Origin: Nostoc commune NIES-4072
GTDB taxonomy: Bacteria; Cyanobacteriota; Cyanobacteriia; Cyanobacteriales; Nostocaceae
DNA: 61,961 nucleotides
Assembly: GCF_003113895.1 (NCBI RefSeq)
Contig: NZ_BDUD01000001.1
Span: 2,696,217 to 2,758,177 of the forward strand
Reading direction: 5' to 3'
Shown here: positions 1-8,140 of the stretch, one piece after another
Layout: each line of letters begins with the position of its first letter
Numbering within the stretch: the stretch's first letter is position 1
The notes under the pieces: model-generated
What the model was told of the DNA's origin: nothing
The model's database searches: none
What the model saw: only the letters and a program-made list of their open reading frames with translations
Made by a program: the position numbers and the translations under genes

Positions 1-52
1 ATGCGTACCCCGAAATAGCAAATGAGTACGCCGAAATAACAAATGCGTACGC
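1..52. repeat. 21-bp tandem repeat at window start
   Basis: About two and a half units of a 21-base repeat: atgcgtaccccgaaatagca, then atgagtacgccgaaataaca, then atgcgtacgc. The array probably continues outside the window. A 21-base tandem repeat of loosely complementary sequence closes the other end of the window. Confidence 0.7.
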
Positions 53-123
53 AATGATTGCAAGAATTTAGCTTTGTCACGCCAGCGTAACGAACTGCAA
101 ATCTTTAGTAGATGAAGTTTTTC

Positions 124-199
124 CGACTTGTGTGTACACCGTAGCCAATACATCGGGGGGATTAAGGGGGGTAATTCGACTTGTGTGTACACCGTAGCC
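124..199. repeat. 23-bp direct repeat pair upstream of the Uma2 fragment
   Basis: The string cgacttgtgtgtacaccgta(gcc) occurs at 124-146 and again at 177-199, 53 bases apart. The second copy runs into the Uma2 reading frame, so the repeat boundary is also where the gene loses its homologous N-terminus. Confidence 0.7.
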
Positions 200-580
200 G
201 ATATATTGGAGAGGGAAGCTAGATACAAGATGAAGGGTTTCAAACTTCCCAATGGTGCAGAGCGTTCTCCAGATGCTTCCTGGGTGAAAATGGAACGGTG
301 GAATGCTTTAAGCGAAGCAGAAAAAGAAAGATTTGCTCCTTTGTGTCCTGATTTTGTAATTGAGTTAATGTCTCCAAGTGATTCCTTAGAAAAAACGCGA
401 ACCAAAATGAGGGAATACATGGAGAATGGCGCCAGATTAGGCTGGTTAATTAATAGAGGACAGCAACAGGTAGAAATTTATCATCCCAATCGAGAAGTTG
501 AGATTTTACAAAGTCCTAAAAGTTTATCGAGAGAAGATGTTTTGCCAGGATTTGTTTTAGATTTGGTAGAAATTTGGTGA
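128..580 (+). pseudogene. Uma2 (DUF820) family nuclease, 5'-truncated
   Basis: The last ~110 residues match the C-terminal two-thirds of Uma2 proteins, a PD-(D/E)XK nuclease-fold family that is greatly expanded in cyanobacteria. The core is visible as RSPDASWV, then DFVIELMSPSD, then a KM-containing helix. Full-length members have about 190 residues, and the usual N-terminal ~60-70 residues are missing. The first ~40 codons of the open frame run through a direct repeat and are not Uma2-like, so this is a stump fused to repeat DNA. The cellular role of Uma2 proteins is not established. An intact paralogue lies at 36438-37127. Confidence 0.7.
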
Positions 581-746
581 GTAATTGCCTACCCTGAATC
601 ATTCATAATAAGCCATAACCCCAACAACTTTTATGAAGTCGGGGATCTGCGCTCACGAGTTTGTACATTAAAAAACTGAGATAATCAACTTTGATCGCAA
701 CAATCAGATAGAAAGTAGTTTTTCGATACAGCTAATCTATTCTCAC

Positions 747-992
747 TTAGAACATGAATAGATTTACTAACATTAAATTAAGCAGTCCAGCCAAAATAAC
801 GTAGCCAATTTTTGTTTCTGTTTCCACAATCAGATGAGCAATATCAGAATCAGCGATCGCTTGAAGATGATGTTGATATGACCAAGGAATGATGTACTGT
901 CGATTATCGTCATCATACTCGGCTTGCAGAACATAATCGAGATCCGTTTCTTGTGTTTTGCGTAGACTTAAACTGTGCATGATCTCACTCAA
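747..992 (-). pseudogene. GNAT N-acetyltransferase, N-terminal fragment
   Basis: Residues 9-65 resemble the start of a GCN5-related acetyltransferase: an RKTQETDLDYV opening, an IIPWSYQHHLQAIA helix and a first core strand VETETKIGYVILAGL. The frame ends about 13 codons later, before the acetyl-CoA-binding motif A (Q/RxxGxG/A), in unrelated sequence. Members normally have 150-180 residues, so the 3' half has been lost. The protein as written could not bind acetyl-CoA. Its substrate is unknown. Confidence 0.55.
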
Positions 993-1155
993 CGACGTAT
1001 TATCATCACTTTATTCATTATTGTGAACGGTTACGTTTATCTTCAGTGAACATTTACCAGCATCAGGCTCATCTTTGCGGATTTAGTTGTCATTGACGAT
1101 AGGGTGATGAAAGCAAATTAATTCCTTAATAAAAAATATATTGAAGGAGGCATTA

Positions 1156-2241
1156 ATGCAATTACAACAAACACCAGTCTTGGAAGAAACTTTTTGGGAA
1201 GCAGTTCTCAATCGAGATCCCACAATTGACGGCAAGTTTTTCTACGGTGTTCGCTCTACAGGCGTTTATTGCAGACCTATTTGCCCTAGTCGCAGACCAA
1301 ATCGCAATCAAGTTTGTTTCTTCCAATCGGCACAAGAGGCTGAAATTGCAGGTTTTCGAGCTTGTAAGCGCTGTCAGCCACAATTTGAAACAGTTCCAAA
1401 TCCGGCTAAGGCGAAAGTTTTAGCAGCATGTCGATACATTGAAGCACAAGGCGATCGCATCCCAACCCTCTCAGAATTATCCTCTCAAGTGGGAATGAGT
1501 CCCAGTTATCTGCAAAAGGTATTCAAGCAAATAATTGGCGTATCCCCTTTTCAATATGCAGATGCGCTGCGTAGCCAACGATTGAAGCAGCGTCTTCAGT
1601 CAGGCGAAGAAATTGCTCATGCAGTTTACGACACGGGATATGGTTCAAGTAGCCAAGTGTATGAGAAAGCACCTAAACAACTGGGAATGACACCAAAGAC
1701 TTACCAACAAGCTGGAAAGACAATCAGCATAGTTTATGCGATCGCTCCATGTCCACTAGGATATTTACTTGTGGCAACAACAGAGAAGGGTATCTGTGCC
1801 GTTAAGCTAGGTGATGAAGCAGACAAGCTTGAACATATCTTGAACCAGGAATTTCACCAAGCGCACATTATGCGTGATGACCACACACACAAAGAATGGA
1901 TACAAGCAATCCTCGACTTCATTGCAGGAGGTGAAATACACCTTGATTTACCACTTGATGTCCGTGGGACAGCATTTCAAAAACAGGTGTGGGAAGCATT
2001 ACAAAAAATTCCTTATGGCGAAACCCGCACTTACACTGATATTGCCCATAATATTGCCAAACCCCAGGCAGTCCGCGCTGTAGGTAATGCTTGTGGAGCT
2101 AATCCGATCGCGCTAATTGTACCGTGTCATCGGGTGCTGCGGAGTGATGGCAGTCTTGGTGGTTATCACTGGGGAATTGAGCGCAAACAAAAACTGCTTA
2201 CACAAGAATCGAAATTTATCAAAGATGGCTCAAAGACCTGA
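1156..2241 (+). CDS. ada: Bifunctional Ada: methylphosphotriester/O6-methylguanine repair protein and activator
   Basis: This is a full-length Ada of 361 residues. The N-terminal domain has the four zinc cysteines (C39, C43, C70, C73) in GVYCRPICPSR and ACKRC; the first is the expected acceptor of methyl groups from phosphotriesters. An AraC-type helix-turn-helix follows (about 100-185). The C-terminal methyltransferase domain carries the IVPCHRVL active site that removes methyl groups from O6-methylguanine. The ATG at 1156 is preferred over an upstream TTG at 1141 because AAGGAGG lies at 1144-1150. In the known system methylated Ada activates its own gene and alkA. An alkA-like gene follows immediately, separated only by a MITE, which supports a shared adaptive response. 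Confidence 0.95.
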   Translation: MQLQQTPVLEETFWEAVLNRDPTIDGKFFYGVRSTGVYCRPICPSRRPNRNQVCFFQSAQEAEIAGFRACKRCQPQFETVPNPAKAKVLAACRYIEAQGDRIPTLSELSSQVGMSPSYLQKVFKQIIGVSPFQYADALRSQRLKQRLQSGEEIAHAVYDTGYGSSSQVYEKAPKQLGMTPKTYQQAGKTISIVYAIAPCPLGYLLVATTEKGICAVKLGDEADKLEHILNQEFHQAHIMRDDHTHKEWIQAILDFIAGGEIHLDLPLDVRGTAFQKQVWEALQKIPYGETRTYTDIAHNIAKPQAVRAVGNACGANPIALIVPCHRVLRSDGSLGGYHWGIERKQKLLTQESKFIKDGSKT

Positions 2242-2243
2242 AC

Positions 2244-2395
2244 TATAGGACTAGTATTTGATTTCTGAAAAGATACGTAGGGTGTGTTAGCGATAGCGTA
2301 ACGCACCATCATCAAGGGTTTGGTGCGTTACGAACTGCGTTCTAACACACCCTACAATACCTAATTTTGTTCAAAAATTAAATATGATTCCTATA
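2244..2395. mobile_element. MITE, TATAGGA family copy 1 (subfamily A)
   Basis: A 152-bp non-coding fold-back element with ends TATAGGA/TCCTATA and a long internal stem (gtagggtgtgttag pairing with ctaacacaccctac). It differs at two positions from the copy at 50963-51114 and is related to copies at 49670, 58174 and 61099. It starts two bases after the ada stop codon, and its right end contains the start codon of the next gene. Confidence 0.9.
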
Positions 2396-3013
2396 GAATC
2401 GTTGACTCCAGAAAGTCTTACCCGTGGTTTAATGGTGCTTGCCAATCTTGATAGCGATTTGGCTTGGATTTTAGAAACACTAGGGCCACCACCGATGTGG
2501 CAAAGACAACCGGGTTTTGCAACGCTGTTGTGTATAATTCTGGAACAGCAAGTTTCGGTAGCAGCTGCAAGGGCTGTATTTACGCGGCTATGTGCGGTTG
2601 TTGTAACTCTGACGCCAGAAAATTTTCTGATATTGGATGATGTTGAATTGAGAGCAATTGGATTCAGTCGGCAAAAAATTCTATACTGTCGTGGATTGGC
2701 GAATGCTATTGCAACTGGTCAGCTTGAGCTAACTAAGCTGGAAATAATGGATGAAACTACTATCAGAACTGAGTTAAAGCGTCTTAAAGGTATAGGAGAC
2801 TGGACAGTTGATATTTATTTGTTAATGGCGCTGCAACGTCCTGATGTCTTTCCTAAAGGCGATTTAGCGATCGCGATCGCTTTCCAAAAACTCAAAAACT
2901 TAGCGACGCGTCCAACGCCAGCACAACTAGAAGCCACAACACAGCACTGGCGACCGTGGCGAGCAGTTGCGGCAAGACTTCTATGGCATTATTACCTGAG
3001 TAATCCCAAATAA
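2384..3013 (+). CDS. alkA: DNA-3-methyladenine glycosylase II, AlkA-like
   Basis: A base-excision glycosylase expected to remove alkylated purines. It has 209 residues without the N-terminal TBP-like domain of E. coli AlkA, a common short form. The helix-hairpin-helix-GPD region is clear: LKRLKGIGDWTVDIYLLMAL followed by FPKGDLAI, whose aspartate is the expected catalytic residue. The ATG at 2384 and codons for MIPI lie inside the right end of a MITE, so the original start has been replaced. An internal ATG at residue 17 (GLMVLANLD) would delete part of the conserved N-terminal helix. It lies downstream of ada, matching the known Ada-AlkA pairing. Confidence 0.88.
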   Translation: MIPIESLTPESLTRGLMVLANLDSDLAWILETLGPPPMWQRQPGFATLLCIILEQQVSVAAARAVFTRLCAVVVTLTPENFLILDDVELRAIGFSRQKILYCRGLANAIATGQLELTKLEIMDETTIRTELKRLKGIGDWTVDIYLLMALQRPDVFPKGDLAIAIAFQKLKNLATRPTPAQLEATTQHWRPWRAVAARLLWHYYLSNPK

Positions 3014-3035
3014 TTACTCTTTCTCCCTTAGCGCA

Positions 3036-3083
3036 CTTCTCTAACGAGACGCTACGCGTTGGCGGAAGCCTTTCGTAGAGAAG
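3036..3083. repeat. Intergenic fold-back repeat
   Basis: cttctcta at 3036-3043 pairs with tagagaag at 3076-3083. The interior has the gacgctacgcgttggcgg composition typical of dispersed Nostoc repeats. A related block is at 53118-53210. Confidence 0.5.
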
Positions 3084-3110
3084 GCGGTTCGTATAATAAA
3101 TATAAACTAA

Positions 3111-4127
3111 ATGCCAGAAAATCAATTAAGCCTAACACCAGAAAACTCTGATAAAACTTCAAAAATCCTGCCAATAATCGCAGTAATAATTGCATTATTA
3201 GCTTTATCTTCAACAGCAATATTTATTAAAGTCGCTGTTAGAGAAATGAGCGCTGTTGCTACATTATTTAATCGATTATGGATAGCGACTATTATCTTTG
3301 GATTCTGGAGTGGAATTAACCAAGTACGGACTCAAATTACAGAAGATAAACCTGTCTTACCACAGCAGCCTTATCCAATCAAAGAGATAGCGCTTTTAAT
3401 CGCAGTGGGTCTAGTTCATGTATTAGGTCGATTATCTTGGACTTGGGCGCTAACTCAGACTGGTGCTGCTAATGCTAATGCCTTGGGTAGCCTCAATCCG
3501 CTATTTACTACTTTAGGAGGATGGCTATTTTTTAATCAAATTTTTGGACGTAAATTTATCATTGGTCTGATCTTAGCCATAATCGGTGCGATCGCAGTCG
3601 GATTTGAAGATTTATTGCGTTCTAATAATAATATTACAGGTGATGTTGTTGCTCTCATATCATCGATATTTTATGCAGCAAACTTTTTACTTATCGAGCA
3701 GATCAGCAATAAGTTTTCAATTCTCACCATCCTCGTGTGGCGCTGTGCGATCGCAACTACATTGATGATACCAGTAGTACTAATCTTTGAAAAACAAGTT
3801 TTTCCAGTTACCTTGTCAGGGTGGTTAGTAATATTTGCGCTAGGAGCTATTTGCGAAGCCTTGGGTCATGGGCTAATTGTATACAGCCTCAAAAATTTTT
3901 CATCAGGATTTATCTCTTTACTTTTACTACTCAATCCAGTGATTGTTGCGATTCTTGCTTGGATACTTTTCTCGGAAAACTTGAGTATTTTTAACTTGTT
4001 AGGGTTGGCTCTAATTGTAGGGGGTATATATCTAGCAATTTCTAATAAAGAATCTATACAATCTAAAGTTAATACCCATATCCAATCTCCAGCAGAAATA
4101 GATCCATCCGCCAGTTCCACAAAATAA
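3111..4127 (+). CDS. EamA/DMT-family transporter
   Basis: A 338-residue integral membrane protein with about ten hydrophobic segments arranged as two EamA repeats (first about 22-170, second about 178-315), the hallmark of the drug/metabolite transporter superfamily. Such proteins export or exchange small metabolites across the inner membrane; the substrate cannot be told from sequence. The polar C-terminal tail is about 20 residues. The start at 3111 gives a short polar N-terminus (MPENQLSLTPENS) before the first membrane helix. It is transcribed in the same direction as ada and alkA but separated by a repeat, so an operon is doubtful. Confidence 0.85.
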   Translation: MPENQLSLTPENSDKTSKILPIIAVIIALLALSSTAIFIKVAVREMSAVATLFNRLWIATIIFGFWSGINQVRTQITEDKPVLPQQPYPIKEIALLIAVGLVHVLGRLSWTWALTQTGAANANALGSLNPLFTTLGGWLFFNQIFGRKFIIGLILAIIGAIAVGFEDLLRSNNNITGDVVALISSIFYAANFLLIEQISNKFSILTILVWRCAIATTLMIPVVLIFEKQVFPVTLSGWLVIFALGAICEALGHGLIVYSLKNFSSGFISLLLLLNPVIVAILAWILFSENLSIFNLLGLALIVGGIYLAISNKESIQSKVNTHIQSPAEIDPSASSTK

Positions 4128-4213
4128 GAAACGGGTTCGACCTGATTTGAAAAAGGCAGTTCTTGCTGAGGGCAGAAGGCAGAAGGAACAACACCTAAAA
4201 ATGGTTTTAGCTC

Positions 4214-4734
4214 TTATACTCTTGTTCCTATCTGTGAACGTGCATGAGTTCTTGCCAAACCAAGTAAAACTCCTGTCTCATCTAAAAATACTAAATTTTC
4301 TGGCTCTATATTTCTGACTTTTTCCCAGTATTCTACTCTAAGCTTTTGGACTCTTGGAGTTGCTGCTTGGCTACTTTGCAATGTTTTTTTTTCCGATTTA
4401 ATCCCAATTTTTGTAAGGAGCGACACATTGCACTTCGACTCACCCAATTTCCAGTCTTCATTGCAAATAATTCACATAACTCTACTATTGTTGCATCATG
4501 ATTTTCTGCAACCAGTTCTCTTAACTCTACTTCAGCATTTCTGAGATGACTAGACTGCGGTTTTCCTCGCTGCTTCGGTTGTAAATTTCCATCAAGCTTT
4601 TGTTGTTTTACCAGTTTTTGAACTAGGCTTTTGCTGACATCAAATTTTATTGCCACTTTCCGAATTGATATTTTCTCCTGAATATGTGCTTTAACTATTT
4701 TTTCGCGGAGATCCATTGGATATGCTTTCATCAA
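4214..4734 (-). pseudogene. IS630-family transposase remnant with A9 frameshift
   Basis: Frame 1 (4333-4734) encodes the N-terminal helix-turn-helix region (MDLREKIVKAHI...SIRKVAIKFDVSKSLVQKLVK). Frame 2 (from about 4447 down to 4214) continues with TLQSSQAATPRVQKLRVEYW and the first DDE motif FLDETG. They join at a run of nine A (minus strand, GGAAAAAAAAAC near 4384-4392), where a one-base slip restores continuity. Several IS630 elements express transposase by frameshifting at such runs. The product stops about 15 residues after the first catalytic Asp, so the second Asp and the Glu are gone and this copy is inactive. Confidence 0.8.
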
Positions 4735-4860
4735 AAGATAATATTTTTTATTGATTTATTGCTTCAGTTTAAATATAAAAATAAAATGTGAGGAACTTGT
4801 GAGGTTTTTGCTTGTTAATTGACAAAACAGGCGATCGCCCGACTTGATGGCACAGCCCAC

Positions 4861-4912
4861 CGCAGACATCACAGCAAGAATTACCATTGGCACTACTACT
4901 TGAGTAATGCCA
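4861..4912 (+). pseudogene. Possible 3' remnant of a second alkA
   Basis: The bases tggcactactacttgagtaa encode WHYYLSN, the same residues as the C-terminus of the alkA gene at 2384-3013 (tggcattattacctgagtaa). The preceding ~25 bases (agcaagaattaccat) also resemble its ARLL-coding stretch but need small indels. This is probably a degraded 3' fragment of an alkA paralogue. The match is short. Confidence 0.3.
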
Positions 4913-4924
4913 ATAGTAAGTCGG

Positions 4925-5764
4925 TTACAGTATACCCGTGAATACTCGTTCAGCCGGGCCTGTCATATAAACTCGTTGGTCGATTTCTGACCATTCAATT
5001 TGCAAGGGGCCACCTGGTAATTCTACAGTGGCAGTGCGATCGCATTTCCCAGTTAACACTCCAGCTACCAAAGAAGCACAAGCACCAGTCCCGCAAGCTA
5101 ATGTAATTCCAGCACCCCGTTCCCACACCCGCATTTTCAAATAGTCACGGCGTACCACTTGAATAAATTCGGTATTTATGCGTTGAGGGAAAGCTGGGTG
5201 ATGCTCGAATTTCGGGCCGATGGTTTCTAGCTCAATTGCTGCTGCATCTTCCACAAAGGTAATGCAGTGAGGATTTCCCATATTTACACAAGTGACATCC
5301 CAAGTTTGCCCCGCCACCTCTAACGGCTGAGAAATTACTTTTTCTTGGGCGGGTGTAAGATTAGTCGGAATTTCGCTAGCGAGTAACCTGGGTAAACCCA
5401 TGTCTACTTTAACTTGACCATCAGCTAACAGTTGGGGAGTCATTACACCACCCAAAGTATGAATGTGATATGAGTCTTGATTTCGGGATTCGCCTTCTAA
5501 GTCTGCTAAAAAGCCAGCTAAACAGCGAATGCCATTGCCACACATTTCTGGTTCTGAACCATCGGAATTAAAAATCCGCATGGTATAGTCAGTGCCATTT
5601 TCTCCAGGTAGAGCAAAAATTACACCATCAGCACCGATGCCAAAATGGCGATCGCACAACTTGATGGCTTGCTCTGGAGTCACTACAGGCACTGATGACG
5701 AGCGATTGTCAATCAGAATAAAGTCGTTGCCTAGACCATGATACTTAGTAAATTCGATTGCCAT
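4925..5764 (-). CDS. dapF: Diaminopimelate epimerase
   Basis: DapF interconverts LL- and meso-diaminopimelate, the step supplying meso-DAP for peptidoglycan and for lysine. The 279 residues are a normal length. Both catalytic cysteines are visible, in [13 protein letters not shown] and in [13 protein letters not shown], along with the N-terminal [15 protein letters not shown] signature. The ATG at 5764 starts exactly at [10 protein letters not shown]. It is divergent from hfq with 69 bases between the starts, an arrangement known in other cyanobacteria, so the two may share a promoter region. Confidence 0.97.
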   Translation of the reverse strand: MAIEFTKYHGLGNDFILIDNRSSSVPVVTPEQAIKLCDRHFGIGADGVIFALPGENGTDYTMRIFNSDGSEPEMCGNGIRCLAGFLADLEGESRNQDSYHIHTLGGVMTPQLLADGQVKVDMGLPRLLASEIPTNLTPAQEKVISQPLEVAGQTWDVTCVNMGNPHCITFVEDAAAIELETIGPKFEHHPAFPQRINTEFIQVVRRDYLKMRVWERGAGITLACGTGACASLVAGVLTGKCDRTATVELPGGPLQIEWSEIDQRVYMTGPAERVFTGIL

Positions 5765-5833
5765 TTCTTTAAGGATGAATTATCAAGGATTAGTTACTCT
5801 TTATTTTGCCTTGTAGGTTCATCTTTACTAAAA

Positions 5834-6049
5834 ATGCTTACCGAATTTGACACCACTTTACCCAGTATTATCCAAGTCCAAAACCTGATTAAACAAACAA
5901 CGCCAGTAGAGTTAAAGCTGCTAACTGGTGATGTGCTGACAGGAAAGGTTATATGGCAAGATCCACAGTGTATCTGTATTGCGGATGCAAACAGTCAGCA
6001 CACCGTTTGGAAACAGGCGATCGCCTACATCAAGCCAAAAGTGAGTTAG
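5834..6049 (+). CDS. hfq: Hfq-like Sm-fold protein
   Basis: The true protein is 71 residues from the ATG at 5834; the longer open frame upstream (from 5738) overlaps dapF on the other strand and is not conserved in character. The sequence LPSIIQVQNLIKQTTPVELKLLTGDVLTGKVIWQDPQCICI and HTVWKQAIAYIKP matches the short cyanobacterial Hfq lineage, with Sm1-like and Sm2-like halves. Cyanobacterial Hfq lacks the standard RNA-binding residues and in Synechocystis binds the pilus ATPase PilB1 and affects motility. The dapF neighbour supports the assignment. Confidence 0.88.
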   Translation: MLTEFDTTLPSIIQVQNLIKQTTPVELKLLTGDVLTGKVIWQDPQCICIADANSQHTVWKQAIAYIKPKVS

Positions 6050-6199
6050 GAGTGAGGCAGAAAAATCACAGGAGCAGGGGCAGGGAGAATGCTCCTTCTG
6101 CCCTGCTGTAAAACGAAGTGGAGCAAGGGTTTCAATCCCCGTCTGAACCTCCCCCTGCTGCCCTGCCTCTTTTTGAATCCCTATTCCTCGTCACTAGAC

Positions 6200-7984
6200 T
6201 TAGAGTTTTGCAGCACAAACCCACCTATTGCGTCCTTGGTCTTTAGCTTTATACAAAGCTTTGTCGGCTGCGTTAATCAAGTCTTGAGCTGAACTTTTAT
6301 CTGTTGGTCTTTGAATTGCAACACCTAAACTGACAGTCACAAAATATTGAAAATTATCTTTCTTTTTATGGGCAATCTTTAATTCTTGAATAGATTTTTG
6401 AATCAACTTAGTTACTTTAATCGCACCTGATTCGTTCGTATTTGGCAAAATGACAATAAATTCTTCACCACCATAACGAGCTAGTAGATCGGTTGGACGC
6501 TTTAATACAGATTGTGCTGCACGAGCAACTTGTATTAAGCATTCATCCCCAGCTAGATGTCCATAAGAATCGTTATAATCCTTGAAATAGTCGATATCAA
6601 ACATAATTAAAGATAAATAATTTTCACTTAGTTTTAATCGATTCCATTCTTGCTCTAAAAATTCATCAAAACAATGACGGTTTGCAATTTGGGTTAGAGC
6701 ATCTAACTTACTAATTTTTTCTAGCTGAGAATTTGCAAGTTCTAAAGCATGGTTCGTTTGAGCAAGTTGATTAGCTTGAGAGCGGGATTGCTCTAATAGT
6801 TCGGAATGTTCTAAAGCTACATTAAACTGAGCTGCTAACTGTCGGATAAATTGAATTTCAGAGGTTTCCCATTCGCGTGAACAACGGCACTGCTGAACAC
6901 ATAGTAATCCCCATAAAATTTTCCCTTTCATTAGAGGTGCAATAATTTGCGCCTTGATTTGAAATTGCTCTAACAGTTGAAGGTGGCAATCCTTTAGCCC
7001 AGCTTGATGAACATCTGATAATATCTGCATACGCCCTTGCTGATAAGCAACTGCATATTTTTCACCAAAACAATGATCCTTCACCTTTATGGCGATCGTA
7101 GAATCGTAGTCAGGCAATACATTCTCGGAGACAAATTGTCCAGAGGTATAGTTTGATTTTAGGTCAAATCGAAAGATACTGACGCGATCGCTACGAAGAG
7201 CTTTACGAATTTCTCGTACAGTAGTCTTAAACAAGATGTCTAGATTTAGAGATTCACGAATTTCAGCAACTAAGTTAAACAGAATATCTTGCTGCTGATT
7301 CGCTTTATACAGTTCTGCTGCTTTTTGTTCTGCTTGAGCTAAAAATTCTGCTTGTTTAACTGCAAATCCTAATTGTATTGCAATCTGAGACAGAAACTGA
7401 ATTTCTAATTGTTTCCATTCATGTGGCTGTGAGTGCTGATAAGCAGCAAGCACTCCCCACAGTTTTTTTCCAACAAAAATTGGTGCAGTTGCATAAGCTC
7501 GAATATGGAACTGTTCTAAAATTTCTAAATGACATTGAGACAAGCCTGCTACGTAGACATCTGAAGCAACTAAAGTTTCATTATTACGATACCGTCCACC
7601 TTGATGTTCTTGTAGATAAGAGTCACTCCAAACTGTATTTTTTCCTAATTTCTCTACATCATCCCATCCTGTTTCTGCAAACTCAAAGTCGCTGACAAAT
7701 TCTCCGCCCCAGTTTTCATAGAAACGATAAACGGCAATCCTCTCGACGCGGAGTAACTTGCAAGTTTCCTTAGTGGCTGTACGAAAAATTGTTTCTAACT
7801 CAAGAGAAGCTCGGATTTTGCTAATTACTCGGTAAAGTGCCCTTTCTTGCTCTTCTAGCTGCTGAATTTGAATGTGTTTATCATGCAGTTGAGTTTCTAA
7901 ATTACTAATACTAGGCTGTCCTAAAAGCTTACAGACCAGATTGGCAGATACTTTTGTGATGATATGTAAGCTTTTGTATAACAT
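6200..7984 (-). CDS. GAF-GAF-GGDEF diguanylate cyclase, possible cyanobacteriochrome
   Basis: A cytoplasmic 594-residue sensor expected to make cyclic di-GMP. A coiled coil (about 25-55) precedes GAF1 (about 56-215) and GAF2 (about 235-400), a second coiled coil, then a GGDEF domain (about 425-590) with active-site motif GGEEF at 505-509. The inhibitory I-site RxxD is at 496-499, five residues before it, so product feedback is likely. GAF1 has a Cys-His pair (C151-H152). GAF2 has C333-H334 and also D303-H-C305-F, the DXCF signature of dual-cysteine cyanobacteriochromes. Bilin binding is therefore plausible but unproven. The start at 7984 is the only ATG before the coiled coil. Confidence 0.9.
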   Translation of the reverse strand: MLYKSLHIITKVSANLVCKLLGQPSISNLETQLHDKHIQIQQLEEQERALYRVISKIRASLELETIFRTATKETCKLLRVERIAVYRFYENWGGEFVSDFEFAETGWDDVEKLGKNTVWSDSYLQEHQGGRYRNNETLVASDVYVAGLSQCHLEILEQFHIRAYATAPIFVGKKLWGVLAAYQHSQPHEWKQLEIQFLSQIAIQLGFAVKQAEFLAQAEQKAAELYKANQQQDILFNLVAEIRESLNLDILFKTTVREIRKALRSDRVSIFRFDLKSNYTSGQFVSENVLPDYDSTIAIKVKDHCFGEKYAVAYQQGRMQILSDVHQAGLKDCHLQLLEQFQIKAQIIAPLMKGKILWGLLCVQQCRCSREWETSEIQFIRQLAAQFNVALEHSELLEQSRSQANQLAQTNHALELANSQLEKISKLDALTQIANRHCFDEFLEQEWNRLKLSENYLSLIMFDIDYFKDYNDSYGHLAGDECLIQVARAAQSVLKRPTDLLARYGGEEFIVILPNTNESGAIKVTKLIQKSIQELKIAHKKKDNFQYFVTVSLGVAIQRPTDKSSAQDLINAADKALYKAKDQGRNRWVCAAKL

Positions 7985-8140
7985 TACCCTGATAATTCCA
8001 CTAATAATTAAAGATGAAGATATATACTTTGGGATTTTTGCACAGATGCGTTAATCATAAGTGATTAACCGGACTTGATATCACTACCACCCCAAAGTAG
8101 CGATCGCTGGATTGAACGGCTTATTGACGCCAGTCGATTA

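Noticed and set aside
5738..5833. Upstream extension of hfq
   Set aside because: Runs into dapF on the opposite strand and lengthens the protein beyond the family's usual ~70 residues.
6089..6292. 67-residue frame after hfq
   Set aside because: Leucine/proline/cysteine-rich low-complexity product overlapping the end of the GGDEF gene.
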